Origin: Gari tellinella | Taxonomy: Eukaryota; Mollusca; Bivalvia; Cardiida; Psammobiidae | DNA length: 64,000 nt | Direction: 5' to 3' | NCBI GenBank assembly: GCA_922989275.2 | Contig: OV277857.1 | Span: forward strand, 50,259,083-50,323,082 | Part shown: positions 42,596-54,220 of the stretch, piece after piece | How the letters are laid out: every line of letters begins with the position of its first letter | Position numbering within the stretch: position 1 is the first letter of the stretch | The notes under the pieces: generated by a model | Told to the model about the DNA's origin: nothing | Databases searched by the model: none | Seen by the model: the letters and a program-made list of their open reading frames with translations, nothing else | Program-made: the position numbers and the translations under genes

Positions 42596-42731
42596 TAGAA
42601 ATTATAGCATAGGCAACAATTATAAAGTAGACAATGTTATTGCACATATGTGTTAAAGCAGACCATGATATCTGGGTTAATTTGTGAGGGTCAATTAACC
42701 CATAACCCAACAGACACATCTTTTTAGCATA

Positions 42732-42936
42732 CAGTAGAACCTCTCTATTACGACCACTAAAAAGAAGGCTAATTGTCTGTGTTAAAGACAGGTGACAGCT
42801 TAAAGCAATGTGAAAGTGAAACAGAAAGCTCCTATAGGAGCTTTCTGTTTCACTTTCACATTGCTTTAAGCAGTCACCTGTCTTAAACCACTTATATTTG
42901 ACACCATTTAGTGGTCGTAATAGAGAGGTTCTACTG
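42732..42936. mobile_element. pogo-like MITE (205 bp) with inner palindrome
   Basis: CAGTAGAACCTCTCTATTAC at both ends, inverted, with TA outside both. The inside is a second perfect palindrome GTGAAAGTGAAACAGAAAGC..GCTTTCTGTTTCACTTTCAC. The long form of 38660-38756. Confidence 0.9.
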
Positions 42937-43367
42937 TATATTGAAGCTGAAAGTTAAGCAGTATGCACCTTATGGCGCATACAGCTTAACTTCAAACCTG
43001 CTTTATAATTTACACCATTCCTGATTACCTCTCAAGTGATCAATGTTTTATTTTAAAAATACATTTATTGAGGCATAGGATTTGTACAATTTGTAATAAA
43101 CTGTTCGTAATAAACTGATTAAAAGCTCAATAATTTTTTGCTTTTTGCGTCTACCATAAACTCGTATGTGTATTTGAATGTAGAACAGCTCTAGTCAGAA
43201 TAGATATGAACTACTAAGAGAAATGAGTGCTTAGATTTTGATGTTGATCATTTTCTTTTTACACACGAGACATACAGTGAAAAAGTATTCTTTCCCAATA
43301 ATCGTGCTTTAGCTAAAATCATAATGCCCGCTGCAAACAGTGTGTAGCCAGTTCAGACACCATGTAG

Positions 43368-43727
43368 CAGAGCTCCAGATAAGTGGAGTATTTCAAAAAC
43401 TAAAATCTTTATTTCTGCATTAAATCCTATGGTGTCACTACTCAATAGAATCACAATACACATGCTTATGCTAAAATCTTTATGTCCACTTCAAACTGTT
43501 TGCATCCAGTTCAGACACCATGTAGCAGAGCTCCAGATAAGTGGAGTATTTCAAAAACTAAAATCTTTATTTCTGCATTAAATCCTATGGTGTCACTACA
43601 CAATAGAACTGTCTCGAAGAGACGGTTCTAATGAGTAGTAACACATTAGGATTTGGTGCTGAAATGAGTGAGAAAATGTTGGATTTGTTCAGTTTACATG
43701 AACTCTTATCTGGAGCCCTGATGTAGT
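43368..43727. mobile_element. MITE family B, partial copy followed by full copy
   Basis: AGAGCTCCAGATAAGTGGAG occurs at 43368 and again at ~43527. The first copy breaks off in the left arm after CTCAATAGAATCAC. The second is complete to ACTCTTATCTGGAGCCCTG. Confidence 0.8.
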
Positions 43728-43730
43728 CCA

Positions 43731-44006
43731 GGGGCCGTTTCATAAAACTTCGTACGACAAAAACGGTCGTAAGTCAAAACTTTAAAATACATATAATTTC
43801 TGATTTCTCTCTGTAATCCTGTCCTGTGACATCTCTTTGGAATCGTAATCCTGTCTTGTGACATCTATTTGGAATCGTCTTTTCAAGACGATTCCTAAGA
43901 GATTTCACAAAACCGGATTAGATGGAGGTATAAATAATAATTGAGACTTTTATAATCTGACTTACGACATCATTTGTCGTACAAAGTTTTATGAAACGGG
44001 GCCCTG
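43731..44006. mobile_element. MITE family C (CGTACGAC ends)
   Basis: Ends GGGGCCGTTTCATAAAACTT and AGTTTTATGAAACGGGGCCC. Inner arms TTTGGAATCGTCTTTTCAAG and its inverse. CGTACGACAAAAACGG sits just inside. Confidence 0.85.
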
Positions 44007-44176
44007 GGTCTGGGCAGGCTCCAAACTGTTTACCACTTAGATTCAAATGATTCAATAAAAACTTAAAAAGTAGGTAGTTTTCTAGACGTAATGAAATCCC
44101 ATTTGAGTTTAAAAAGAGAAGAATAACATCTAATCAACTGTATCATGTTGCTGTGTTGTCCATCTGTCCAAACACA

Positions 44177-44366
44177 GGGCTCTAGATAAGACAAAGTTTA
44201 CTGAACAAATTCAATATTTTCTCACTTATTTCAGCACCAATCCTATGGTGTTACTACTCATTAGAATTGTCTCTTTGAGACGTTTCTAATGAGTAGAAAC
44301 ACCATAGGGTTTATTGCAGAAAGAAAGATTTTGGATTTTGAAAAGCTATCCTTATCTGGAGTCCTG
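44177..44366. mobile_element. MITE family B, reverse orientation
   Basis: GGGCTCTAGATAAGACAAAG to CCTTATCTGGAGTCCTG. Inner arms CCTATGGTGTTACTACTCAT and ATGAGTAGAAACACCATAGG. Confidence 0.85.
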
Positions 44367-44454
44367 CAAACACTTCTGCCTGCAGAGTGTTTAGTTAAAC
44401 CCTAACAAACAGAGTTTGAGGTGGTATACTTGAATCAGTCTTTCGGCAAAAAAT

Positions 44455-45135
44455 CTTGAACTCTTCCTTCAGTTTGAATCTGATTCACCTGAAACTTGGC
44501 TGTAAATGTTAATCAGGAGTAGTAGATGTGCAAGACGCAAATGTCTGGTCTCTTTGACCTTGACCTCTGGCTGTGAAATTTGTGACCAGTCTGTCTGCAA
44601 AATACGGTATTAAATGCCCTACTCAAGTATCATCCAGATTCACTTGATACTTGGCATAAATGTTAATCAGGAGTAGTAGACATGCAAGACGTAAATTTCA
44701 GATCTCTCTGACTTTGACCTCTGACCTTGATTAATGAAAAACCTTGTACAGAGCATAACTCATGTCTAGGCCAGCTAGGATTATCAAACATGGTGTGTGT
44801 GTGTATACATATTTGTACAGCCCAGTGTCTTGTAACACTTTCAGGTCAATTTGACCTTGACATTGACATCTGACCTTGATAATTGAAAAACCTTGTCAGG
44901 AGCATAACTCCAAAACCATATCATCTACAATTACCAAGCCTGAAAGACCTTTTCTGGAGAATATCTCCTATACCATCCTATCCTGCCATCTACGATTAGC
45001 TAATCTAGTGTGTTGATACATCTTAGGGTTGCCAAGTGACACAAACCACTTACACATGTATATGTCACATTGACCTCTGGCCTTGAGTATTGACCCTTTT
45101 CAAGAAGATGTGACGGTGAGCATCTTTAGTGATAT
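44455..45135. repeat. Tandem repeat with TGACCTTGACCTCTG motif
   Basis: AATGTTAATCAGGAGTAGTAGA recurs near 44507 and 44660 (~150 bp). TTGACCTTGACNTCTGACCT-like runs recur near 44557, 44708, 44851 and 45067. Probably decayed units of a Helitron-like element, as at 1-2219 but in reverse orientation. Confidence 0.55.
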
Positions 45136-45245
45136 TTCTAGTTCGCTATATTATTCAAACATAAATTCTAATGAAACTTTTTAAACCCACCTTTGGGCAG
45201 ATGCTCTAGGTCACGATAGATAACAAGGCAGATTACAGGGGACCG

Positions 45246-46872
45246 GTCGTATTATGGTATACCCAGCGCTGTCCGTACGTCCGTCCGTCCGTTAACTTTT
45301 CTTGTTAGCGCTCTCTCACCTTCATTTATTTACCGATTTTGATTAAACTTCCTACAAATATTCCATACCACAATAGCTCGGACGAGTTTGCGTTTCAGAC
45401 TTTGGCGGCTATTTTTAGCAGAGTTATGCCCCTTTATTGTCAAAAATGGGCATTTTTTAAAAATAAACAGAACTTTTTTTTTAATTATTCAATTTATTTC
45501 AAATTTGATATGGTGATACAATGAATGAAGTTACTTAACATATATTACGGGTTTTTGGTTTGACTTCGTATTTTCAGAGTTATGCCCCTTTACACAATTT
45601 TTTAACAATATATTGTTTCCTGATAATAATTTTACTTACATTTTGTCTATTGTAACCAAATTTCATATTTATCTTTCTCATCATGCAGGGAAGGCACCTG
45701 TGAATTTTGGTTCCTGTTAAATTATTTTTCTATGAGTTATGCCCCTTTACATCCTTAAAATTTAAAATAAGCCACACTTCGTCCGTTAACTTTTCTTCTT
45801 TTTAGCAGAGTTATGCCCCTTTATTGTCAAAAATGGGCATTTTTAAAAAAAAACCAGAACTTTTTTATTTTTGATTCAATTGATTTCAAATTTGATATGG
45901 TGATACAATGAATGAAGTGACTTAATATATATTACGGGTTTTTGGTTTGACTCTTTATTTTCAGTGTTATGCCCCTTCACACAATTTTTTAACAATATAT
46001 TGTTTCCTGATAATAATTTTACTTACATTTTGTCTATTGTAACCAAATTTCATATTTATCTTTCTCATCATGCAGGGAAGGCACCTGTGAATTTTGGTTC
46101 CTGTTAAATTATTTTTCTATGAGTTATGCCCCTTTACATCCTTAAAATTTAAAATAAGCCACACTTCGTCCGTTAACTTTTCTTCTTAGCGCTCTCTCAC
46201 CTTCATTTATTGACCGATTTTGATTAAACTTCCTACAAATATTCCATACCACAATAGTTCGGACGAGTTCGCGTTTCAGACGTTTGCGACTATTTTTAGC
46301 AGAGTTATGCCCCTTTATTGTCAAAAATGGGCATTTTTAAAAAAAAAACAGAACTTTTTTATTTTTGATTCAATTGATTTCAAATTTGATATGGTGATAC
46401 AATGAATGAAGTGACTTAATATATATTACGGGTTTTTGGTTTGACTCTTTATTTTCAGAGTTATGCCCCTTCACACAATTTTTTTAACAATATATTGTTT
46501 CCTGATAATAATTTTACTTACATTTTGTCTATTGTAACCAAATTTCATATTTAGCTTTCTCATCATACAGGGAAGGCACCTGTGAATTTTGGTTCCTGTT
46601 AAATTTCAGACGTTGGCGACTATTTTTAGCAGAGTTATGCCCCCTTTATTGTCAAAAATGGGCATTTTTTAAAAAACCCAGAACTTTTTTCTGGACTATC
46701 GCAATACTATCGGGATAGTACTTGAGCTATCGCAATACTACAGCATAGTCTTTTTGAGATCGATAGTCGGGCCTACACTCCGGGCGACTTTTTCCAGTCG
46801 GCCTGAGTCTGGACGACTTTGACACCCGCCGGCCGTGACGGGCGTATTTTGCCGCACTGCGGTGCTCTTGTT
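45246..46872 (+). mobile_element. Helitron-like tandem-repeat element HL2, copy 2
   Basis: Three and a half units of the repeat seen at 30931-32190. The same left (CGGTCGTATTATGGTATACC) and right (GACGGGCGTATTTTGCCGCA) ends. The two copies share the ACTATCGCAATACTATCGGG block before the 3' end. The extra unit shows copy-number change. Confidence 0.75.
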
Positions 46873-46888
46873 TTCTTTTGGTGTTCAG

Positions 46889-47118
46889 GGGCCCGTTTCA
46901 TAAAACCACGTACGACAAATGTTGTAAGTCAGATTATATATGTCTCAATTATTATTTATTTCTCTATCTAATCCTGTCTTGTGACATCTCTTTGGAATCG
47001 TCTTTTCAAGACAATTCCAAAGAGATGCCACAAGACGAGAATAAATAGAAATTAAATGTATTTTAAAGTTTCTACTTACGACTGGTTTTGTCGTACGATG
47101 TTTTATGAAACGGGCCCT
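46889..47118. mobile_element. MITE family C
   Basis: GGGGCCCGTTTCATAAAACC to GATGTTTTATGAAACGGGCCC; inner arms TCTTTGGAATCGTCTTTTC and GACAATTCCAAAGAGATG. Confidence 0.85.
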
Positions 47119-47409
47119 GACTTTTATAGTGACGGTCCCCTGTGAGGCAGATAGCATCAGTAAACCCCAATCTATGGTTCTTTATTCCATGAAATTTTTA
47201 ACACAAAAATAACGACAGGGTATATAATCTGTATTAACCTTTGAATTCTGCCGAATATTCAGGGTATTTAGTACACAATTAATGGATCTCTGTCAGAAGT
47301 CGGGCTAGATGTATGCTGTGGAGCTAAACAAGTCTTAAACTGTCATCAGACAATTTTACAGACCCGAAATGTGTCTGGTCTGATTCCTGACTTGGGGCAA
47401 TTAGCATCA

Positions 47410-47653
47410 GGGGACCGTTTCATAAATTTTCGTACGACAAATGTTGTCGTAAGTCAGATTATAAAAGTCCCATTTATTATTTATTTCTCCATCTAATACT
47501 GTCTTGTGACATCTCTTTGGAATCGTCTTGAAAATACGATTCCAAGGAGATGTCACAAAACAGGATTAGATAGAGAAATAAAAAATTAAATGTATTTTAA
47601 AGTTTTCACTTACGACCGTTTTTGTCGTACGAAGGTTTATGAAACGGGTCCCT
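47410..47653. mobile_element. MITE family C
   Basis: GGGGACCGTTTCATAAATTT to GTTTATGAAACGGGTCCC; inner arms as in the other copies. Confidence 0.85.
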
Positions 47654-47744
47654 GTTCTTGGAACAAGCAGTGGCCATCAATGCACGCGTGTATGCTTGAA
47701 TTCTTATCTCTACTGCAAAGTTGCAAACCGTTTTGGAACCACAC

Positions 47745-47976
47745 CAAGGCGTTTCATAATACTTCGTACGACAAAATGTCGTACGTCAGATGACAAGAGT
47801 CTCAATCACTATTTATTTCTACATCTAATTCTATCTTGTGAGTCGTCTTGAAAAGACGTTTCCAAAGAGATGTCACAAGCAAGGATTAGATAGAGAAATC
47901 AGAAATTAAATGTATTTTAAGTGACTTTTATTGACTTACGACCGTTTTTGTCGTACGAAATTTTACGAAACGGGTT
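47745..47976. mobile_element. MITE family C, left end eroded
   Basis: AAGGCGTTTCATAATACTTC to AATTTTACGAAACGGGTTCC; the left inner arm is shortened. Confidence 0.75.
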
Positions 47977-48075
47977 CCAGAAGTAAAAGAAAACTATTTG
48001 ACTCAAACTGCACAGTTTCTGTCATAATTTTAAATATTTGTAATGCAAGGTCTAATCTGATCTATATTTATTAAA

Positions 48076-48290
48076 TTTCAACTAGGGCTCCCATTTCTCC
48101 GGGATTTTCCCCGAAATCTTGGGATTTTTATCCTAGCAGAAAGTAGCTTCACGCAGGCTTATCGTAAAACATAAGGTGCATAAAGCTCATTCCGCTTTAC
48201 TTTAGACCTGCCTTAAGTAATTGCGCTTGCAAAGTAGAAAATTTGGAAATCTTAGGATTTGTCAAGATCAACTTGTGGCAGCCCTGTTCA
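48076..48290. mobile_element. MITE family D, containing family A-like core
   Basis: AGGGCTCCCATTTCTCCGGG at the left and GTCAAGATCAACTTGTGGCA with GCCCTG at the right. The middle GAAAGTAGCTTCACGCAGGC..CTTTACTTTAGACCTGCC is a family A-like core. Confidence 0.65.
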
Positions 48291-48595
48291 ACTAGAATTA
48301 TACATTTATGAAGTATTTAAAGTTTCAGAGGGTTCCTTCAATGGCAATGTCAATTTGATCCACCCAAGAAATGAGTTCACAGTTTCCGTCGTCCGTCTGC
48401 AAAATTGAAGCTATTGCATGTCTTCTCACAATTATCTGGACAACTCATACTCAAGAGGATTTCCAATGGTTTTTTCTAATCAAACTATCAAATATAATAG
48501 CCGGGCCTCACATGAGACGATTCAAAGACTCACCGTACTACATACAGGTTTGAACAAAAAAGCATGATTCTTAAAAAAAAAAAAAAAGGAAACTG

Positions 48596-48847
48596 CAGGG
48601 CTGCCATTTCTCCGGATTTTTCCTAAATCTTCGTTTTTCCCCAGTACATGGTAGCTTAAAGCAGACTGAAAGTAAAGCAGAATGCACCTTAAGGCGCATT
48701 CTGCTTTACTTTAAACCTGCTTTAAGCATCACGTGTCTTAAAAACTAAAAACAGACTAAGGATAAAAGGTATAATTCGGAAGATCGCGCTTGAAAAATTG
48801 AAAACTTTGAAATCAGGATTTTTTTAATCAATTTATGGCAGCCCTGA
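48596..48847. mobile_element. MITE family D, full copy
   Basis: CAGGGCTGCCATTTCTCCGG to AATTTATGGCAGCCCTG. The centre is GAAAGTAAAGCAGAATGCAC, CTTAAG, GCGCATTCTGCTTTACTTT. Confidence 0.85.
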
Positions 48848-48954
48848 AACTGCCTGACTAGGTGTTATCACAGATAGAAGGTCAGGAAATGTCTTCAACA
48901 GGATATAGTTTACTCCTTTACTCCATAAACTGTTTCTAGTTTTGAAGACGGGTT

Positions 48955-49190
48955 AACGTTATCACTTTACCCTTAACTTGAAACCTAAAATGGACAATTC
49001 TAGTTTTCAATTTAGTCTAGTCCATTTTTTACTTTTTAGGGTTGATTTTTACAATATATGTCAAAATGACAAACAGTTTAAGCCCTCTGATAAGGGCCTA
49101 CACTGTTTGCATAGGACACGTGTACTCCACATGTACGCTGTTTTCAAATGACGCACATATGCGTAACTAGGGTTCAAAGAGTTAAAATAT
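48955..49190. repeat. MITE family F copy
   Basis: CAGTTTAAGCCCTCTGATAA, GGGCCTACACTGTTTGCATA and GGACACGTGTAC in order; flanks CTTTACCCTTAACTTGAAAC and AGGGTTCAAAGAGTTAA. Confidence 0.65.
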
Positions 49191-49404
49191 GCTGAAAGTA
49201 AAGTAACGGTTTGATGTAGGAAATGATACTACAAACATTTAAAGTAAGACCTGTTTCAAACGATCCCAACTGTCTTGTTTACAAGATCCAGCAAAATTAA
49301 GCTAAGTCATGATTGACAAAATGAACCCCACACAATAATTGTGTTCCTCTAGTACTCCATTCGCCACCCACTTGTGGTTAATAATCATTTCCACGCTAGT
49401 CGCG

Positions 49405-49995
49405 CAGTGCTCCCTCCCTACAACGGCCCTCCGAACAACGATTCAAATCGTAAAACAATGCTCCCCAATATTCCCCAAACCAGACAATCATTTCTAACCC
49501 TGTAGGAACAGGTGGAACCCCCCCCCCCCCCCATCCCAATAATTTTTGCCAATTATAGTATCAACTTAAGCATTTTTTTGTTTATTTGTACTAAATAAAC
49601 ACCAGAAAACGCTGTTTTTACGTAGGCTAAGTATAAAATCGGTGGTGCACCAAGTGAAGAGTGTCTAATGTAGGATGAAGAGTGTGCCCCCAATCTCAGT
49701 TTGCTTCTCACGGGCCTGCACTGATGCAATATCGTCTGGTTAAAATTGTCATTGGCTGTTTTTTGTCAACATAACGTGTTAGACATTTTGGCAGATGAAA
49801 CATAAAAAATTGAATTTAAATCAGACGCCGCGTTACGCATCTGATCTAGGTTCAAACTGGTTGCAAATGTAAGCCAAATCATGCGCAGCACTATAAGTGT
49901 ATAAGTGTATTAATTTTCCATTCCTATTACAATTCCCTCCGAACAACACACACTCTGTGCTTCAGCTGGTGCTGCGCTGAGAGGGACTGCATGAC
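49405..49995. mobile_element. TIR element related to 40046-40407
   Basis: CGCAGTGCTCCCTCCCTACA at the left and GCGCTGAGAGGGACTGCATG at the right, with a poly-C tract (~49517-49532) and a family E relic (ATCAGACGCCGCGTTACGC, ~49821) inside. The ends are imperfect. Confidence 0.45.
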
Positions 49996-50001
49996 ATATC
50001 A

Positions 50002-50150
50002 GGCTCCGAGGTTATAAAGCGTTTTAGTTGAGTTTGAGTGTGTTCCCAAGCATTTGATTGGTCAGATTTGAGCCTACGCTCAAATCTGACCCAATCAAAT
50101 GCTTGGGAACGAGTTTAGACTCAAGTCAAAAGCTTTATAACCTGGGAGCC
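50002..50150. repeat. Long palindrome, ~72 bp arms
   Basis: GGCTCCGAGGTTATAAAGCG at the left and its inverse TTTATAACCTGGGAGCC at the right. The innermost part TGATTGGTCAGATTTGAGC/GCTCAAATCTGACCCAATCA is nearly perfect. No other copy in the window. Confidence 0.85.
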
Positions 50151-50522
50151 AGGTTGGAAACACCCAATTGTTGGAACACCGAACGTTGTCGGAGCTTGTC
50201 GAATCGGAAAGAGACGCCATAAAGTTTAAGAATGACAGCCCGAAGCAGTAAAATATGGACTAGACTTAATTATTAACTGGGCTGGAATTTGCCATTTGCA
50301 TTTTCACGAGTGAATGAGTTTTAATAAGTATCTTATATGTGTGTACATGCAGTAAAGGCCCCGTAAAATGACCATCCGGTCAAAAAGACTTCCAAGGATA
50401 TTTGAATAAGGATGACTGCTTAATGCATGGCTAAAGTGGTTCAGAAACATCTTAGCCTCTTACAGGAGCGTTCGCAATTACTTTAGTTCCCATTAACCAC
50501 AGCCTATGTCGAGTGTGACTAC

Positions 50523-50640
50523 AGGGCTGCCATAAGTTGATCATAAAAATCCTGAGATTTCAAATTTTTAGGTTTTCAGACACAATTTTACTAATCGGAT
50601 CATTACCCCATAGTCTGTTTCTTGTTTTGAAGACACATCC
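50523..50640. mobile_element. MITE family D, one arm
   Basis: AGGGCTGCCATAAGTTGATC, then AAAAATCCTGAGATTTCAAA and ATTACCCCATAGTCTGTTTC; the rest is missing. Confidence 0.65.
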
Positions 50641-50821
50641 CTCTAATATCAAATAGATCGACATCTCTTTAGAAATCTATTTTTCAGCGGAGCTGACTAG
50701 AATCTATTTAGACCCAACATTTCTATTTAGACAAACATTTCAACCTTTCAACCATCATATTTGATCAGAAATTTAGAATTAAGAGCACCTGTTGTCCCTG
50801 AATTGTCTGATTGGATAGTAG

Positions 50822-51014
50822 CCAGGGCTCCAGATAAGAGAATTATTTCAAAACTTAAAAACTTTATTTGTGTATTAAACCCTATGGTGTCACTACTCAT
50901 TTGAATTGTCTCTTCGAGACGATAAAAATGAGTGGTAACACCATAGGGTTTGGTGCTGAATGAGTGAGAAAATGTTAGATTTGTTCAGTTTACTATCCTC
51001 TTATCTGGAGCCCT
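50822..51014. mobile_element. MITE family B
   Basis: CAGGGCTCCAGATAAGAGAA to CTCTTATCTGGAGCCCTG; inner arms CCTATGGTGTCACTACTCAT and ATGAGTGGTAACACCATAGG. Confidence 0.9.
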
Positions 51015-51106
51015 GCATGAAACTGAAGCCTGACTGGTGAGTGTAAAATGGCAGTGTGTAATACTGAGCTGATGACGTCATGCTTCTATTTTAAGATATT
51101 TATAGA

Positions 51107-51803
51107 TAGACAGTGGTAGCAAGTGCTCAACCTACAGAATTTTTAAATCTTCATTTAAATTCGAAAACTACTTCAAGTTGCTTCCTAAAAAATATGCTAT
51201 AGCTCTCTGTCATTTTCGGTGTAGTAACCACAAGCTGCCAATTGAAAAGGGTCGTTTCTTTAACATTGATCGCCACATGAGAAAATGTCACGTTTGTAAT
51301 TCTGATGCTTTGGGCGACGAATTTCATTACATTTTTGAATGTAGCAAATTCAGAAATGAAAGAAGACGTTACTTACCAAGGATATTCTTGAGACCAAACA
51401 CTTTTAATTTAGAGCAGATTTTTCAAAATGATTGCAGAGGCGACCTTTTAAAACTGGCAATTTTTGTAAGTAAGATTATGGATGAAGTTAAATAATTTAG
51501 TTGCCTTTCTCTACTTCTTATTAACCCTTTGAGCAAAGAATTATATTTACACTCGGTGTAGACCCGGAGGTGGGATATTTTTTAATAGGATCTTTCAAGT
51601 CGGGGTTTGCATTATTTACCAAATACGCATAATAACTAACTTTGCTTTTAGGGTTGATATTTAATATCATGTTTGTCTAGTAATTCATTTATGCTCATTC
51701 CATTCTAGTCAATCGTGTTTGATGTATGCTGTTTTCTTGTTATTGATGTTAACGCTGATGCCCATATTGGGCCTAGTTGTAAATAAAAACTGAAACTGAA
51801 ACT
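51107..51803 (+). mobile_element. Non-LTR retrotransposon 3' end with zinc-knuckle and (CTGAAA)n tail
   Basis: The open frame from ~51128 gives CSTYRIFKSSFKFENYFKLL, then KLPIEKGRF, CHVCNSDALGDEFHYIFECS (CxxC..H..C knuckle) and a stop at 51493-51495. That cysteine/histidine layout with a following basic stretch is typical of the C-terminus of LINE-type proteins. The 3' part ends in AACTGAAACTGAAACTGG. It is truncated at the 5' side by insertion. Not a host gene. Confidence 0.75.
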
Positions 51804-52417
51804 GGTAGCGAGGTGTTTTGTTTAATAATGGTTTACTACCAATTTATTTTAATTGTTTACAAATTTACCATACATTGATAGCAATATAATAAATGGCCTC
51901 TTGAAAGTGAGTTAAACACAATTGTGTTGTTTCATCATTTATTTACAAGAGTGAGGTTTTATAGAACTTGAACAGCAGAGCAGACTGCTGTTCTGTATGG
52001 ACATGCACAGTTTATTTAGTTATAGTATGTTTCAAGAAACTCCCCATGAATGAAGTTTGATATATATATATAGAACAGTAGTTTAATGTGTGGATCTCCT
52101 ACCAGTAACTTGGATATGGGTTATATTTGCATTTCTGTACATTTATAGTTTTTTAGTCAGAGTTATGCTATATCCTTGAACAGGGATATTTTATTAGATC
52201 TAATAAAATATCCCTGCCTTGAATGTGTATTTTTTGCTTTTCAATCCAAGATATTACAATTCTTTGAAAAACCCCAATTTTATACAATTTTGCACACCCA
52301 TCTACAGCATGAATTCCACCACCCATTCCGCTGAATATCTTTTTTAAAGATATTTCTTGTTAGTTATAACCTACTTTAAGTCGGCTAGCGGCAGAACCGC
52401 TACATGTATGTAAATTA
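51804..52417. other. Non-coding stretch
   Basis: AT-rich. A short palindrome GGATATTTTATTAGATCTAA/TAAAATATCC lies at ~52183-52212. No gene seen. Confidence 0.4.
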
Positions 52418-52673
52418 CAGGGCTGCCATAAGTTGACATGAAAAATCCTAAGATTTCCAAAGTTGCATTTCTCAAGTGCGATTTTACGAATCGTACCTTT
52501 ACCCCATAGTCTGTTTCTTGTTTTATTGACAAACGACTTCTTAAAGCAGGCTGTAAGTGAAGCAGAATGCGCCTTAGGGCGCATTCTGCTTACTTTCAGA
52601 CTGCTTTAAGCTACCATGTACTGGAAAAAAAATCCGGAGATTTAGGAAAAATCCGGAGAAATGGCAGCCCTGA
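52418..52673. mobile_element. MITE family D, full copy, reverse orientation
   Basis: CAGGGCTGCCATAAGTTGAC to CCGGAGAAATGGCAGCCCTG; core AAGTGAAGCAGAATGCGCC and GGGCGCATTCTGCTTACTTT. Confidence 0.9.
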
Positions 52674-53245
52674 AATTACTGTCTCTGGTCACTGGGTTGT
52701 GTCGGTCAGGGTCGCACGTGAATTTCGGATTTTTTTTGTTTTGAATTGGGAGTTGTAGAAATGTTACGGCTACCGACCAAAAGTGATCTAGTTCGAGTTC
52801 AAAGGGAATTTAGTGAAATGTGATAAAATTCATAAGAAATAATATTGCCAGAAATATTCTACAGAGATGGAATTTAAAGTGGATTAGTGATATAAATTTG
52901 GAGTGTTATTAAGCTGCATTTAGAATGTGTGACCGCATGCCGTTTCCACCTTCTACATGTGGGTAAGTAAATCTTGATTGTTAATTAATAGCCTGAAGTA
53001 AGTATACTTACTTATAAGCATGTAGATAGTGCCGACATGCTAAGGCCTGCTGTTCTGAATCTGAATATAGTAAGTCGTAGAATCCTATTAAAGGCTTTTA
53101 CACGACCCTGTTCATAATTGATATATCAAACCTGCCAATCTTTGCCGAAAACAAAACGCAAAAACTAGCCAATTTGACCGTCAGACTCTGAAGGTACACT
53201 GTGCACTATACTTTAGAAGAATGGTAAATTTGTTTGTTAAATAAT

Positions 53246-53281
<36 letters not shown>
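53246..53281. repeat. Poly-G tract (~35 bp)
   Basis: One uninterrupted run. The 175-codon minus-strand frame crossing it reads as a proline run and is an artefact. Confidence 0.9.
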
Positions 53282-53634
53282 AGCAGTGTGCTTTTAACAA
53301 AATACTTTGTAGGGTGGGGCATTTGATCCAGGGGCCGTTTTGACCAGGTACCCACGTGACAGGGAGGCCACAGATTGAAGGTATTTGTGTATTTCCCGTT
53401 TTATTCCAACAAACAGATTCTATAAGTGTCACTGTCACAAAAAAACTACAAAAGGTACCAGCGGATGTTATTTCTATGCCCGCAGAATCTGTGATTCGGA
53501 GGCATATAGTGTTTGCCCAGTCTGTTTCTTTGTCAGTCCGCCTGTCTGATCTTCCATCTGTCTGTGTCATAATACCTATAACTGTTGCACTGCTGCCTGC
53601 TGGATATATGGCTTTCATACGTGGCATGTGACAG

Positions 53635-53720
53635 AAAATGTTGACATGGTCGGAAAGGTCTTGACACATGCAAGTCTGACTTGCATGTGTCAAAACCTTT
53701 CCGACCATGTCAACAATTTT
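53635..53720. repeat. Long near-perfect palindrome, ~41 bp arms
   Basis: AAAATGTTGACATGGTCGGA.. inverts to ..TCCGACCATGTCAACAATTTT. The centre is CAAGTCTGACTTG. Only a few mismatches, so it can form a stable hairpin. Confidence 0.9.
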
Positions 53721-54220
53721 GCCCTTCTGACCTTTACAAAATTGACCTTTGACATTTACTTTTTTAAAAATATTTAAAAGCCTATAAATTTAAATCAATA
53801 AGCCTAGCTAGGACTTCCATATTTTGTATGTATCTTTATGGGATTCTACGACGTACTGCATTCAGATTCAGATCTAAAATTTCCAACCACGGAATTATAC
53901 AAAACGGAATAGCAACTAAGCGAAATTGAATAGGCGAGTACCTGAGCTCTCGCGGCGGTTGAATTTTGCGAGATTATGTGTCACGTGACAACATCTTCAC
54001 TTTTTTGTCTCGTTGTCCGCGATTTCTGGCGTGAAATTTACCGACTCGAGTGTTTTTATTGACATTTTATAGGATTTAAACGACTATGTGGACATTCCTA
54101 TCAATTCATGGGAATAAAAACCCGTGAACAATGCTTTGAAAACACACATTTATCATATTGACTACCGATAGACAGTCTCTTATCAAGTCTCGCGAGTCTC
54201 GTATCCGCCGCACGAGATAG
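53721..54220. other. Non-coding stretch
   Basis: No gene seen. Somewhat CpG-richer at 53930-54220 (CTCTCGCGGCGG, GTCTCGCGAGTCTCG), but with no linked coding exon. Confidence 0.35.

Noticed and set aside
45339..46405. Repeated 60-codon frames starting MIKLPTNIPYHNSSDEFAF
   Set aside because: The same frame occurs in each unit of the HL2 repeat, with frequent stops after 60 codons and no known domain; treated as repeat sequence.
53181..53708. 175-codon minus-strand open frame with a proline run
   Set aside because: The proline run is the complement of a 35 bp G tract, and the rest is a palindrome and repeat sequence with no domain.
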